The notes under the pieces: generated by a model | What the model was told of the DNA's origin: nothing | Databases searched by the model: none | What the model saw: the letters and a program-made list of their open reading frames with translations, nothing else | Source of the DNA: Lachnospiraceae bacterium | GTDB taxonomy: Bacteria; Bacillota; Clostridia; Lachnospirales; Lachnospiraceae | Assembly (NCBI GenBank): GCA_910575445.1 | Contig: CAJTFW010000012.1 | Span: forward strand, 29,165-93,164 | Direction: 5' to 3' | DNA length: 64,000 bases | Position numbers and translations under genes: made by a program | Shown: positions 36,108 through 44,757 of the stretch, in pieces | Layout: every line of letters begins with the position of its first letter | Numbering within the stretch: position 1 is the first letter of the stretch

Positions 36108-36574
36108 CAATCCTGTCCTCCAAACATGGCGTACAGACTGTGGTTATAGGTTGCGTATTCCGGATACCTGATCTGTATCGCCTGCCAAAAATAGGGTGCA
36201 TAGGCACAGCAGAATAATTCCTCCACTGTATAAAGTTTGCACTCATCTACCTGTTTCTCCGCATCATCGTAATCAAGGGCGCTCGGCGTACCATTGCAAT
36301 AAAGGTTGAACGCCATCCTGACTACTTTTACACTCCCGCTGGTCTGCCAGCCTTCGTGCAGGCATTCCGTTTTTACACAGCCTGTCTTAAAATCATAAAT
36401 GCTTTTAATGTTCCTTCTTGTGTCATTGCTGATACCAAGACAATATACAAGTGCTTTGTGGTACACGTCCTGATACCTGACCTCTTTCAATTTCTCATAG
36501 TAGAATTTCTCATGTGCATCACTGATAAAAATAATCTTTTTCGCTTTCTCTGCTCCTAACGCTGTACTACTCAT
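36107..36574 (-). CDS. DUF6075-like ICE protein
   Basis: 155 residues from ATG 36574 (MSSTALG); I chose it over 36589 because AATGGAGG ends 8 nt upstream. Recognisable blocks are FYYEKLKEVRYQDVYHKALVYCLGI, SIYDFKTGCVKTECLHEGWQTSGSVKVVRMAFNLY and FWQAIQIRYPEYATY. It matches DUF6075 proteins encoded at the parA end of Tn1549-type ICEs. First gene inside the lysS-proximal end; function unknown. Confidence 0.7.
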   Translation of the reverse strand: MSSTALGAEKAKKIIFISDAHEKFYYEKLKEVRYQDVYHKALVYCLGISNDTRRNIKSIYDFKTGCVKTECLHEGWQTSGSVKVVRMAFNLYCNGTPSALDYDDAEKQVDECKLYTVEELFCCAYAPYFWQAIQIRYPEYATYNHSLYAMFGGQD

Positions 36575-36620
36575 GTTCATTTCCTCCATTTCTTATTTTG
36601 CTTTGCTGACCATAACAAAA

Positions 36621-36661
36621 AAGGACATTTCTCTAAAATTTTCTTTTAGAAAAATGTCCTT
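36621..36661 (-). terminator. Terminator at the ICE end, upstream of DUF6075 gene
   Basis: Long stem (AAGGACATTT / AAATGTCCTT with inner TCTAAAA / TTTTAGA) followed on the minus strand by TTTTTTGTTATGG. It lies about 130 nt past lysS, so it can stop lysS read-through into the element, and it precedes AATGGAGG of the first ICE gene. Confidence 0.75.
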
Positions 36662-36662
36662 A

Positions 36663-36790
36663 TCGTACAAAATATTAACTTGAACTGACACGAGTTTAAT
36701 TTAAAATCGTTTATTTTAACCCTTTAAGAGAGTTTATTTTGTCGTACTCTTGTCGTACCATATCGTTTTTAAGTCCGCAAACCCTTGATT
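36663..36790. other. ICE end next to lysS: candidate attachment region
   Basis: TTGTCGTAC occurs twice as direct repeats at 36739 and 36750, exactly 11 bp apart (one helical turn), with a further TCGTAC at 36663. This spacing is typical of arm-type integrase sites. The core may lie in the segment TCCGCAAACCCTTGATTTTAC at 36773-36793, next to the lysS stop. The other end and the integrase gene are outside the window, so the exact boundary cannot be fixed. Confidence 0.5.
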
Positions 36791-38299
36791 TTACTGGTCT
36801 TTTCCGCCTAATGACTTCATTGTCGGGAACAAGAGCACATCGCGTATCGCTGGCGAGTTTGTTAAAAGCATAACAAGCCGGTCGATGCCGTAGCCGATGC
36901 CTCCGGTTGGTGGCATACCAATCTCCAGTGCATTTAGGAAATCCTCGTCGGTATGATTGGCTTCTTCGTCTCCAGCTGCAAAAGCCGCTTCTTGGGCTTT
37001 GAAGCGCTCTCTTTGGTCAATCGGGTCGTTAAGCTCGGAATAGGCGTTGGCCATCTCTCTGCCGGTGATAAAGAGTTCAAAGCGCTCTACATACTCTGGC
37101 TTGTCTGGTTTCTTCTTGGTCAGAGGAGAGATTTCGATAGGATGGTCCATAATAAAGGTCGGCTGCACAAGCTTGTCTTCGCAGAATTCTTCGAAGAACA
37201 TGCTTAGAATATCGCCTTTGGTATGGCGGCTCTCATATTCGACATGATGCTTATCAGCTAACTTTTTCGCAGCTTCGGTGTCTGCTACTTCGTCAAAGTC
37301 AACACCGGTATATTTTTTAACCACATCTATCATGGTCAGGCGCTCAAAAGGCTTGCCAAGGTCGATAACCTGGTCGCCATAGGTTACTTCGGTCGTACCT
37401 AGCACTTCTTTGGCCACGTAGCGGAACATATTCTCTGTCAGGTCCATCATGCCATAGTAATCTGTATAAGCCTGATATAACTCCATCAGAGTAAATTCTG
37501 GATTGTGGCGGGTGTCAACCCCTTCGTTACGGAACACTCTGCCAATCTCATAGACACGCTCCATACCACCTACAATCAGACGCTTTAGATATAATTCCAG
37601 AGAGATGCGAAGCTTTACATCCTCATCAAGTGCATTGTAATGGGTCTCAAAGGGACGTGCAGCGGCTCCGCCGGCATTGGATACCAACATTGGTGTCTCT
37701 ACTTCCATAAAGCCCTGAGTGTCAAGATAGCGGCGAATCGCACTGATAATCTTAGAACGCTTGATAAAGGTATCCTTTACTTCCTCGTTCATAATCAGGT
37801 CGGTATATCTCTGGCGGTATCTTAGGTCGGTATTGGTTAGACCATGATATTTCTCCGGCAGAATTTGAAGGCTCTTGGTAAGAAGTACAACCGAAGACGC
37901 ATGCACCGAGATTTCTCCCGTCTTGGTCTTAAATACTTTGCCTTCGATACCTACAATATCCCCAATGTCATATTTCTTAAAGTCCTTATAGGATTCTTCT
38001 CCAATATCATCTCTTGCCACATAGGACTGTATATTACCCTCTAAATCCTGTACGTTGCAAAAGGATGCTTTGCCCATCACGCGCTTTTGCATCACGCGAC
38101 CAGCGATACGGACTACTTGCCCTTCCATTGTGTCAAAATGGTCTTTAATCTCCTGGCTATGATGTGTTACATCATATTTGGTAATCTGAAAAGGGTCCTT
38201 TTTAGCTGCCTGAAGCTCTAAAAGCTTTTCCCGGCGCACCTTTAACAACTGATTTAAATCCTGTTCCTGTACATTCTTCTTCTCTGCCACTTTCTCCAC
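36791..38299 (-). CDS. lysS: Lysyl-tRNA synthetase, class II
   Basis: 502 residues, full length. An OB-fold anticodon domain (residues ~60-160, VRIAGRVMQKRVMGKASFCNVQDLEGNIQ) precedes the class II core: motif 1 near FMEVETPML, motif 2 as RVYEIGRVFRNEGVDTRHNPEFT, motif 3 as GIGYGIDRLVMLL. It charges tRNA-Lys. It starts 3 nt after greA, a common pairing in Clostridia, so both are co-transcribed. The ICE lies immediately downstream of its stop. Confidence 0.97.
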   Translation of the reverse strand: MEKVAEKKNVQEQDLNQLLKVRREKLLELQAAKKDPFQITKYDVTHHSQEIKDHFDTMEGQVVRIAGRVMQKRVMGKASFCNVQDLEGNIQSYVARDDIGEESYKDFKKYDIGDIVGIEGKVFKTKTGEISVHASSVVLLTKSLQILPEKYHGLTNTDLRYRQRYTDLIMNEEVKDTFIKRSKIISAIRRYLDTQGFMEVETPMLVSNAGGAAARPFETHYNALDEDVKLRISLELYLKRLIVGGMERVYEIGRVFRNEGVDTRHNPEFTLMELYQAYTDYYGMMDLTENMFRYVAKEVLGTTEVTYGDQVIDLGKPFERLTMIDVVKKYTGVDFDEVADTEAAKKLADKHHVEYESRHTKGDILSMFFEEFCEDKLVQPTFIMDHPIEISPLTKKKPDKPEYVERFELFITGREMANAYSELNDPIDQRERFKAQEAAFAAGDEEANHTDEDFLNALEIGMPPTGGIGYGIDRLVMLLTNSPAIRDVLLFPTMKSLGGKDQ

Positions 38300-38302
38300 T
38301 CC

Positions 38303-38785
38303 TTAGCCGGCTCTTTGAATACTGAGCACTTTATACTGTACAACTCCGGCTGGTGCCTCTACATTTACAATATCTCCCACCTGCGCGCCAATAAGGGCAC
38401 GACCAATTGGAGACTCATTGGAGATCTTATTCTGAAGGCTGCTCGCCTCCGAAGAACCAACCAGTTTGTATTCCTCTTCTTCGTCAAACTCTATATCTAA
38501 TACACGTACTACACAACCAATGCTGATTTTATTTAGGTCAATCTCTTCATCCAAGACAACTTCTGCATTTTTTAGGATTTTCTCAATCTGTTCAATCCTT
38601 GTTTCGATGTCGCGCTGTTCATCTTTGGCAGCGTCATACTCTGCATTCTCAGATAAATCCCCCTGCTCTCTTGCTTCTTTAATCTTCTGAGCAATCTCTC
38701 TTCTTTGTACAACTTTTAAATCCTGAAGCTCGTCTTCGAGTTTTTTCAAACCTTCATAGGTCAGAATATTTTTTTTCTCTGCCAT
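38303..38785 (-). CDS. greA: Transcription elongation factor GreA
   Basis: 160 residues. N-terminal coiled coil with GDLSENAEYDAAKDEQ at the finger tip (the acidic pair that reaches the RNA polymerase active site), C-terminal FKBP-like domain with SNESPIGRALIGAQVGDIV. It rescues backtracked polymerase by stimulating transcript cleavage. Upstream gene of greA-lysS. Confidence 0.97.
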   Translation of the reverse strand: MAEKKNILTYEGLKKLEDELQDLKVVQRREIAQKIKEAREQGDLSENAEYDAAKDEQRDIETRIEQIEKILKNAEVVLDEEIDLNKISIGCVVRVLDIEFDEEEEYKLVGSSEASSLQNKISNESPIGRALIGAQVGDIVNVEAPAGVVQYKVLSIQRAG

Positions 38786-38822
38786 CCTCTACACCTTCCA
38801 ATCAATTCTTACCATCTTTTTA

Positions 38823-39293
38823 TCAATGAGACACCAGCCGCGCTGATGTCTCATTAATCATCGTATTATAGCTTATAGGGGTTATAATGTCAAGGTGATT
38901 TTCCCAGTCACGAGTATCTAATATAAGATTCCCCGGCATGGGCTCTTTTACTTCTGACAACACAACCACCAGAAGGCCATATTCTTCAAGCGCTTCCTCT
39001 ATCACATCTTCAAAATAATCTGCCCGCCCTGTCACCAAATATAAAAAATTCAAATCTTCCATCAGAGATTCTACAATCTCTACCACCTGATAGGCTGGCT
39101 GTTCTTCATTGTCAATTAATACCAGCTCTAAATACTTTTTTGCAATTCCTCTCTCTCTTCGAAAATACGTCAGTATCTTAGGAACCATCGTTATATATAA
39201 GAAGAAACTCTTTTTGGGCGCTTCTTCTTGTATGTCTTCTATCGCTTCTTCTTTTTGAAAATGCCGCAAAAACCTTTGGAAAAATTTTAACAT
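38823..39293 (-). CDS. Hypothetical protein (156 aa) between dusB and greA
   Basis: 156 residues with a basic N-terminus (MLKFFQRFLRHFQKEE) and an acidic rest; a segment AYQVVEIVESLMEDLNFLYLVTG and EYGLLVVVLSEVKEPMPGNLILD look like an alpha/beta domain. No family recognised. The final codons form a terminator hairpin (38825-38855). It follows dusB by 37 nt on the same strand and is probably in its transcript. Confidence 0.65.
   Translation of the reverse strand: MLKFFQRFLRHFQKEEAIEDIQEEAPKKSFFLYITMVPKILTYFRRERGIAKKYLELVLIDNEEQPAYQVVEIVESLMEDLNFLYLVTGRADYFEDVIEEALEEYGLLVVVLSEVKEPMPGNLILDTRDWENHLDIITPISYNTMINETSARLVSH
38825..38855 (-). terminator. Terminator overlapping the 3' end of the 156-aa gene
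   Basis: AATGAGACA-CAGC / GCTG-TGTCTCATT stem with a 3-nt loop, followed by GATAAAAAG. It covers the last ten codons and stop of the upstream gene, so greA-lysS likely have their own promoter just downstream. Confidence 0.55.
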
Positions 39294-39330
39294 AGAATAT
39301 CAAAAGCTTTCTTTTTTTATCCATTATATG

Positions 39331-40293
39331 TCAAAGCTTCTGAATTAAATCCTCCAATTCTGCCAAACTCTCCACTTCATTTACTTTTGCACGAAGTTTC
39401 GACGAGTGAGGATAACCCGCAGTATACCAGGCAGTGTGCTTTCGCATCTCGCGAATTCCGGTATATTCCCCTTTGTGCTCAATTAACAGCCTTGCATGGC
39501 GCAGTATCATCTCTTTAACTTCGCTAAGGCTTGGCTTACTTTCTTTCTTGTTCGTCTCCATCCAATGCAAAATCTGACGAAAAATCCACGGATTTCCTTG
39601 CGCGCCTCTCCCAATCATAATTCCATCGCAACCTGTGATATTTAGCATTGCCTCTGCCGATTCTTCAGAGATAACATCTCCATTTCCAATCACAGGAATC
39701 TGTACTGCTTCTTTTACCTTACGGATAATCTCCCAGTCCGCCGTGCCGCTATAGTACTGCTCTCTTGTCCTTCCATGAACAGCCACTGCCGCTGCACCAC
39801 TCTGTTCTGCAATCCTGGCAATCTCTACGGCATTTATATGGTCTTTGTCAAAGCCTTTTCGAATCTTAACCGTTACTGGTTTCTGAATCGCTTTTACGGT
39901 CTTACTGACAATCTCCTCTACAAGTTTGGGATTTTTCATCAGTGCAGAGCCTTCTCCGTTGTTTGTCACTTTAGGCACTGGACAGCCCATATTGATATCC
40001 AGGATATCGAACGGACGTTCTTCTATCCTTTTGGCCATCTCGCTGATAATATCCGCATCCGAGCCAAAAAGCTGCAGCGATATAGGAAACTCACGCTTAT
40101 CAATCGTAAGCAGACTTTCCGTATTTTTATTGCGAAAATAGATTGCCTTTGCACTGACCATCTCCATACAGAGGAGACCTGCCCCTTGCTCTTTGCAGAG
40201 CAGACGAAATGGCAGGTCTGTTACACCAGCCATCGGTGCAAGCATCAGAGGATTTGGCAATGTTACATTACCTATCTGTAGTGTCTGCACCAT
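39331..40293 (-). CDS. dusB: tRNA-dihydrouridine synthase B
   Basis: 320 residues. FMN barrel motifs: PLMLAPMAGVTDLPFR at the N-terminus, ILDINMGCPVPKV (catalytic Cys), VAVHGRTREQYYSG, and DGIMIGRGAQGNPWIF phosphate site. It reduces specific uridines in tRNA D-loops. Its start overlaps the DUF6145 gene by 26 bp. A C-terminal helical domain ends in AELEDLIQKL. Confidence 0.95.
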   Translation of the reverse strand: MVQTLQIGNVTLPNPLMLAPMAGVTDLPFRLLCKEQGAGLLCMEMVSAKAIYFRNKNTESLLTIDKREFPISLQLFGSDADIISEMAKRIEERPFDILDINMGCPVPKVTNNGEGSALMKNPKLVEEIVSKTVKAIQKPVTVKIRKGFDKDHINAVEIARIAEQSGAAAVAVHGRTREQYYSGTADWEIIRKVKEAVQIPVIGNGDVISEESAEAMLNITGCDGIMIGRGAQGNPWIFRQILHWMETNKKESKPSLSEVKEMILRHARLLIEHKGEYTGIREMRKHTAWYTAGYPHSSKLRAKVNEVESLAELEDLIQKL

Positions 40294-40621
40294 ATAGCTC
40301 CTCTCCTAAGAAAAACACTTTATAATAAGATTCCAAAGACTGCAAAAGTTCTGCTTTCTCTCTCTGTATCTGGCGAATCTTTAACTCACTGCCAATCTCA
40401 TCATAGAACAAATCATTTTCTTCTGCAAAGACTTCTAATAAAAGCTCTCCCTCCTCAGAAAATACCAGCGTCAGCACGCCTCCTACATCTTCGGTAAAAA
40501 GCACGCACATGATTTTCAGCTCGTCCTGAATCTGAGAAGGCAGACTTTGAAAGTCTTCATTTAAATAATATTTCTGCTCATACGCACTGGCACCACAGAG
40601 GACTACTCTGTCTTGACTCAT
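40268..40621 (-). CDS. DUF6145-like protein
   Basis: 117 residues; MSQDRVVLCGASAYEQKYYL at the N-terminus, beta-rich middle (GGVLTLVFSEEGELLLEVF), C-terminal helix. It matches the DUF6145 type that accompanies dusB in Lachnospiraceae. Function unknown. It overlaps dusB and lies behind the tandem hairpin repeats at 40639-40801. Confidence 0.7.
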   Translation of the reverse strand: MSQDRVVLCGASAYEQKYYLNEDFQSLPSQIQDELKIMCVLFTEDVGGVLTLVFSEEGELLLEVFAEENDLFYDEIGSELKIRQIQREKAELLQSLESYYKVFFLGEELYGADTTDR

Positions 40622-40638
40622 ATCTTAAAAGCTCCTGA

Positions 40639-40801
40639 TTTAAGTTCCGCATCTATCGCTCACAATGCCCCCTAACTATAACAATGTTTGTGTGCTTTGC
40701 ACTCAAACATCGTTATGGGCATTGTTCGGATAGATGCTGTTTAAATTTTTATTTAAGTTCCGCATCCACCACTCACAATGCCTGGGTAGATGCTGTTTAA
40801 A
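40639..40801. repeat. Tandem MITE-like hairpin repeat, full copy plus deleted copy
   Basis: Copy 1 (40639-40745) starts TTTAAGTTCCGCATC and ends GATGCTGTTTAAA; GCATCTATC pairs with GATAGATGC, CAATGCCC with GGGCATTG, and an inner AACAATGTTTG stem follows. Copy 2 (40752-40801) repeats both ends but lacks the middle. The pair fills the spacer between birA and the DUF6145 gene. Looks like a small folded repeat or MITE; no gene. Confidence 0.7.
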
Positions 40802-40803
40802 GT

Positions 40804-41802
40804 TTACACATATCCATATACTCCGCGTACAGAGACTTCACCGGCATAGACTAAGGTCTGCTCCCCGTTCTCGCGGCGAACGATAAGTTCTCCATTTTTA
40901 TTGATTCCTACTGCGGTTCCAATATACTCATGCCCTGGCTCTAGCACCCTTACTTGGCGGCCACAGTTGACGCAAAGTGTATTGTATTCCTGATACAACT
41001 CTGTAAGGTCTTGGGTCTTTAAAAATATCTCGTAGAAGCGCTCTAACGCCTCCATAACCGCTGCCATTAGCTCTGCCCTGGAGATATTTTCCCCCAGTGC
41101 TATACAGAGTGAAGAAGCCGTATCCTGTATCTCTGTGGGGAACTCCTTTTGATTGACATTAATCCCGGCTCCAATCACCACATAGTTGATATAGTCAATC
41201 TCTGTATTCATCTCCGTTAAAATTCCACAGACCTTTTTCGCATCCACCACCACATCATTAGGCCACTTAATCAAAGCTTCTAACCCTGTCACCTTGCGAA
41301 TCCCACAAGCCACTGCCATCGCCATCAAAAGTGTCAGTCTAGAAGCAGAATCTGGCCGAATCTTCGGTCGAAGCAGAAGTGTCATCATAATATTGACATC
41401 CTCCAGAGTCGTCCAGCTTCGTCCTCTGCGTCCCCGTCCGGCAGTCTGTTCTCTTGCAACCACTAGCGTTCCCTCTAGGGCTCCTTCTTCTGCAATCTTC
41501 TTTGCATAGTTGTTTGTCGAATCCACCTGCTCTAGGTAGAGACAAGGTCGCCCCATCCACTTTGTCTTTAGCCGGCTTACAAGCTCCTGCGCGGTTATCA
41601 CATCTGGTATCTTTCGCATCCGATATCCCCGGTTCTTTACTGCTTCAATCTTATAGCCTTCCTCCTGAAGCTGATGAATCATCTTCCATACAGCCGTTCT
41701 AGACACTCCAAAATGCTCACAAAGCTGCTGCCCAGAGATATAATCCTTAGCCTCTCTTAATATCTTTAACAACTCCGTCTTCTTCATCCTGTCACTCGCC
41801 AT
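40804..41802 (-). CDS. birA: BirA: biotin-protein ligase and biotin operon repressor
   Basis: 332 residues. N-terminal winged helix (residues ~8-65, ISGQQLCEHFGVSRTAVWKMI), then the ligase core with VDSTNNYAKK, the biotin-AMP loop GRGRRGRSW and the KWPNDVVV block; the C-terminal SH3-like domain follows. It biotinylates carboxylase carriers and represses biotin genes in a ligand-dependent way. An in-frame ATG five codons on (MKKTELL) may be the true start. It begins 3 nt after the small membrane gene. Confidence 0.95.
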   Translation of the reverse strand: MASDRMKKTELLKILREAKDYISGQQLCEHFGVSRTAVWKMIHQLQEEGYKIEAVKNRGYRMRKIPDVITAQELVSRLKTKWMGRPCLYLEQVDSTNNYAKKIAEEGALEGTLVVAREQTAGRGRRGRSWTTLEDVNIMMTLLLRPKIRPDSASRLTLLMAMAVACGIRKVTGLEALIKWPNDVVVDAKKVCGILTEMNTEIDYINYVVIGAGINVNQKEFPTEIQDTASSLCIALGENISRAELMAAVMEALERFYEIFLKTQDLTELYQEYNTLCVNCGRQVRVLEPGHEYIGTAVGINKNGELIVRRENGEQTLVYAGEVSVRGVYGYV

Positions 41803-41805
41803 CCC

Positions 41806-42069
41806 TTATACCATATATTGCACTAGGGACATAATCCCTCCTGCTAACATGCAGACTGCTAACATCCCCTGAAGCACGCAAGCCGCCATATGGTTCCTCA
41901 CCCACTCTCTCATACTGCCAGCCAGATATAACACTGTCCCTAAGAAAAAAGCAACCACAGTAAAGAACTCCCCGTACGCCCCGTCAGACCCTATCACAAA
42001 AGCCAATGACACAATCATCAGACTTAGACAAATCGAGACTACCTGATACCGCTTAAACCAAAGCTTCAT
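41806..42069 (-). CDS. Small membrane protein, unknown function
   Basis: 87 residues with three hydrophobic helices (VVSICLSLMIVSLAFVIG, FFTVVAFFLGTVLYLAG, ACVLQGMLAVCMLAGGIMSLV). No family recognised. It lies between argF and birA on the same strand, spaced 30 and 3 nt from them, so probably in one transcript. Confidence 0.65.
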   Translation of the reverse strand: MKLWFKRYQVVSICLSLMIVSLAFVIGSDGAYGEFFTVVAFFLGTVLYLAGSMREWVRNHMAACVLQGMLAVCMLAGGIMSLVQYMV

Positions 42070-42099
42070 ACCCCTACTCTCCCGTTATGTACCAATTAT

Positions 42100-43086
42100 C
42101 TATGCTCCTAGTGTTGCTGCCATTACCGCCTTAATCGTATGCATCCGATTTTCTGCCTCATCAAAGACGACCGACTGCTTAGACTCAAACACCTCATCTG
42201 TGACTTCCATTGCATCAATCCCGAATTTCTCACTGATTTCCTTACCAATCTTTGTATTTCTATCATGAAAAGCCGGCAGACAATGCATAAAAATCGCCTG
42301 CTCGCCTGCATTTTCCATCACCTTTTGATTTACCTGATAAGGGAACAAATCCTTAATCCGCTCTGTCCACACCTCATCTGGCTCTCCCATCGACACCCAC
42401 ACATCCGTATAGATAACATCCGCGCCCTTTGTCGCCTTCTCTACATCTTCCTCTAAGCGAATCACAGCCCCTGTCTTTTCTGCAATCTTTTGACACTGTG
42501 CCACCAATTTCTCATCCGGCCAATATTTCTTCGGTGCGCAAGCTGTAAAATCCATCCCCATCTTTGCACAACCTACCATCCAGGAATTTCCCATATTATA
42601 ACGGGCATCTCCCATATAGACCACTTTCACTTTCAGCGTCCCAAAATGCTCCCGAATCGTCAAAAGGTCTGCCAAAATCTGTGTTGGATGAAACTCATTG
42701 GTCAGTCCATTCCACACTGGTACCTCTGCATGTCTTGCCAATTTCTCTACAATCTCCTGACCAAATCCCCGATACTCAATTCCCTCATACATCCGGCCAA
42801 GCACTCTTGCGGTATCTGCAATGCTCTCCTTCTTCCCAATCTGGGAACCCGTTGGTTCTAGATAGGTGGTTCCCATCCCAAGGTCATGCGCTGCCACCTC
42901 GAAAGAACATCTTGTCCTTGTACTTGTCTTCTCAAAAATCAACGCCACATTCTTTCCTCGCAGCGTATCCACTAAGATTCCTTCCTTCTTTTTCCTTTTA
43001 AGCTCTGCCGCCAAATCCAGCAGATATTCTATCTCCTCTGGTGTAAAATCCAATAGCTTTAAAAAATCTCTTCCCTTTAAATCCAT
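42100..43086 (-). CDS. argF: Ornithine carbamoyltransferase
   Basis: 328 residues. Carbamoyl-phosphate site [17 protein letters not shown], ornithine-site motifs [13 protein letters not shown] and [10 protein letters not shown] (catalytic Cys in HCLPAFH) and the [11 protein letters not shown] block. It makes citrulline from ornithine and carbamoyl phosphate, either for arginine synthesis or the reverse direction in deiminase pathways. No other arg genes are next to it, so the direction is not decided here. GATAAGACAACG precedes the ATG. Confidence 0.95.
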   Translation of the reverse strand: MDLKGRDFLKLLDFTPEEIEYLLDLAAELKRKKKEGILVDTLRGKNVALIFEKTSTRTRCSFEVAAHDLGMGTTYLEPTGSQIGKKESIADTARVLGRMYEGIEYRGFGQEIVEKLARHAEVPVWNGLTNEFHPTQILADLLTIREHFGTLKVKVVYMGDARYNMGNSWMVGCAKMGMDFTACAPKKYWPDEKLVAQCQKIAEKTGAVIRLEEDVEKATKGADVIYTDVWVSMGEPDEVWTERIKDLFPYQVNQKVMENAGEQAIFMHCLPAFHDRNTKIGKEISEKFGIDAMEVTDEVFESKQSVVFDEAENRMHTIKAVMAATLGA

Positions 43087-43159
43087 CGTTGTCTTATCCT
43101 CTCTTATCTAATTATTAACTAAAATTAATATTCCTTCCGTCTAATGGCGAAAATGGGCA

Positions 43160-43227
43160 GTAGCCAATGGAGCGCTTTAACTCGCTGCCTATATATAGAA
43201 AGCAAGCTTAAACGCTCCATTCGCTAC
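43160..43227. repeat. Large imperfect hairpin upstream of argF
   Basis: Arms GTAGCCAATGGAGCG and CGCTCCATTCGCTAC (one mismatch) pair around a 38-nt loop with ATATATAG. It lies in the 180-nt spacer between the SPFH gene stop and argF and could serve as a terminator or fold as a repeat element. No T-run follows either arm. Confidence 0.5.
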
Positions 43228-43266
43228 CAGCCCCGAAGGTATATATGTTTGTGGAGTCGTCCTCTT

Positions 43267-44184
43267 CTACTCTTTAGAAAGCTCCACTGCCGATGTTACG
43301 ACTCCAGCCAGCTTCTGAATCTCTGATGGAATAATAATCTTCGTTGCCTTTCCATCTGCTGCTTTTATAAATGCTTCCAAACTCTTTAGCTGAATTACTG
43401 CATTATCCACACCAACGTCTTTTAAATACTGAAGTCCCATCGCATTTGCCTGCTGTACCTTCAGTATCGCTGCTGCTTCACCTTCTGCTTCCTTAATCAT
43501 CTTCTCTTTCTCAGCTTCTGCTCTTAATATCGCTGCCTGCTTCTCGGCCTCTGCATCCAGGATCGCGGATTCTTTATGTCCTTCTGCCACCAAAATGGTA
43601 GACTTCTTCTCACCTTCTGCTTTTAGAATCGCTTCCCGGCGCTCACGCTCTGCCTTCATCTGCTTCTCCATCGCATCCTGAATCGCAGCTGGCGGTATAA
43701 TATTCTTAAGCTCCACACGATTTACTTTAATTCCCCAAGGGTCTGTCGCCACATCTAGAGACGCCCGCATCTTTGTATTAATCGTCTCACGAGATGTCAG
43801 TGTCTGGTCAAGCTCCAGATCACCGATAATATTACGAAGTGTTGTCGCTGTCAGATTCTCAATCGCCATAATCGGATTCTCCACTCCATAAGCAAAAAGC
43901 TTCGGGTCCGTAATCTGGAAAAATACTACCGTGTCAATCCGCATCGTAACATTATCCTTGGTAATCACTGGCTGCGGTGCAAAATCCACCACCTGTTCCT
44001 TTAGTGTTACCTTACGGGCCACCCGGTCAATAAATGGTGCTTTAAAATGAATTCCAACACCCCAGGTTCCATTGTACGCCCCCAATCGTTCCATAACAAG
44101 CGCTGTCGCTTGTGGCACAATCTTAATGCAAGACGCAAAAATAATCAAAATTACTAATACTAATACAGCTACTAATACAGGCAT
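43267..44184 (-). CDS. SPFH/band 7 membrane scaffold protein (QmcA-like)
   Basis: 305 residues. N-terminal membrane segment (VLVAVLVLVILIIFASCI), SPFH domain to ~residue 180 (TALVMERLGAYNGTWGVGIHFKAPF, NRVELKNIIPP), then a long coiled coil of K/E/A-rich repeats (EKKSTILVAEGHKESAILDA and similar) and a C-terminal hydrophobic stretch. These proteins form membrane microdomains, often with NfeD. It directly follows the NfeD gene with a single-nucleotide step, supporting that pairing. Confidence 0.92.
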   Translation of the reverse strand: MPVLVAVLVLVILIIFASCIKIVPQATALVMERLGAYNGTWGVGIHFKAPFIDRVARKVTLKEQVVDFAPQPVITKDNVTMRIDTVVFFQITDPKLFAYGVENPIMAIENLTATTLRNIIGDLELDQTLTSRETINTKMRASLDVATDPWGIKVNRVELKNIIPPAAIQDAMEKQMKAERERREAILKAEGEKKSTILVAEGHKESAILDAEAEKQAAILRAEAEKEKMIKEAEGEAAAILKVQQANAMGLQYLKDVGVDNAVIQLKSLEAFIKAADGKATKIIIPSEIQKLAGVVTSAVELSKE

Positions 44185-44646
44185 TTATCCTTCCTCCTTA
44201 ATCTCCTCTACTATAAGTTTCACACCTTCGATAGCACAGATTTTCACCTTACTTCCAACTGCTATCACAGAAGTCTCCTTAAGGCTCCTAGCCGTCCAGC
44301 TAATATCTGCTATCATCACCTCACCACTTTGGCTAAGATTGTCAATCTCCTTGCTCACTATCGCTATTCGTCCAATCAGACTGTCTGCATTGGTCTTCGT
44401 CTTGCCATTTCTGACATACTTTAACGCAATCGGACGTGTCACCACTAAAAGCAACAGCGAAAGCCCCACAAAAATCGTTCTCTGAACTGTGGCACTTGCT
44501 CCATAAAACGTCGAAATAAACGCCACAATTGCACCACCTGCAAACCAGATAGTTGTCAGATTCACTGTGGCAATCTCAATCGCCAAAAGAACAATCACAA
44601 GTAAAAGCCAGATGATTGCCGGGTCTAAAAACAACATGCACTTCAA
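44185..44646 (-). CDS. NfeD family membrane protein
   Basis: 153 residues. The likely start is MLFLDPAIIWLLL (ATG 44637; an in-frame ATG lies at 44646). Three to four membrane helices then an OB-fold C-terminal domain beginning DSLIGRIAIVSKEIDNLSQSGEVMI. It lacks the serine protease domain of long NfeD proteins and is the short partner of SPFH proteins. Adjacent to and upstream of the SPFH gene. Confidence 0.88.
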   Translation of the reverse strand: MKCMLFLDPAIIWLLLVIVLLAIEIATVNLTTIWFAGGAIVAFISTFYGASATVQRTIFVGLSLLLLVVTRPIALKYVRNGKTKTNADSLIGRIAIVSKEIDNLSQSGEVMIADISWTARSLKETSVIAVGSKVKICAIEGVKLIVEEIKEEG

Positions 44647-44708
44647 CCCCTTTCCTTATAGTTATCCCCATTATACACCACATTTATTTAAAAGACCAGA
44701 AGTTTATA

Positions 44709-44750
44709 AAAAGACTCCAGTTGCTAGACAATTAACAACTGGAGTCTTTT
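44709..44750. terminator. Bidirectional-type terminator between sleB-like gene and nfeD
   Basis: Perfect 15-bp stem AAAAGACTCCAGTTG / CAACTGGAGTCTTTT with a 12-nt loop, flanked by A and T runs. It ends the hydrolase transcript that stops at 44758 (minus strand). Confidence 0.85.
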
Positions 44751-44757
44751 ATACTCT

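Noticed and set aside
42123..43001. Plus- and minus-strand frames of 60-145 codons across argF
   Set aside because: All are shadows of argF, with no ribosome sites and atypical amino-acid content.
43087..43266. T-box or ARG operator upstream of argF
   Set aside because: No T-box core or clear ARG box can be read; only the large hairpin is evident.
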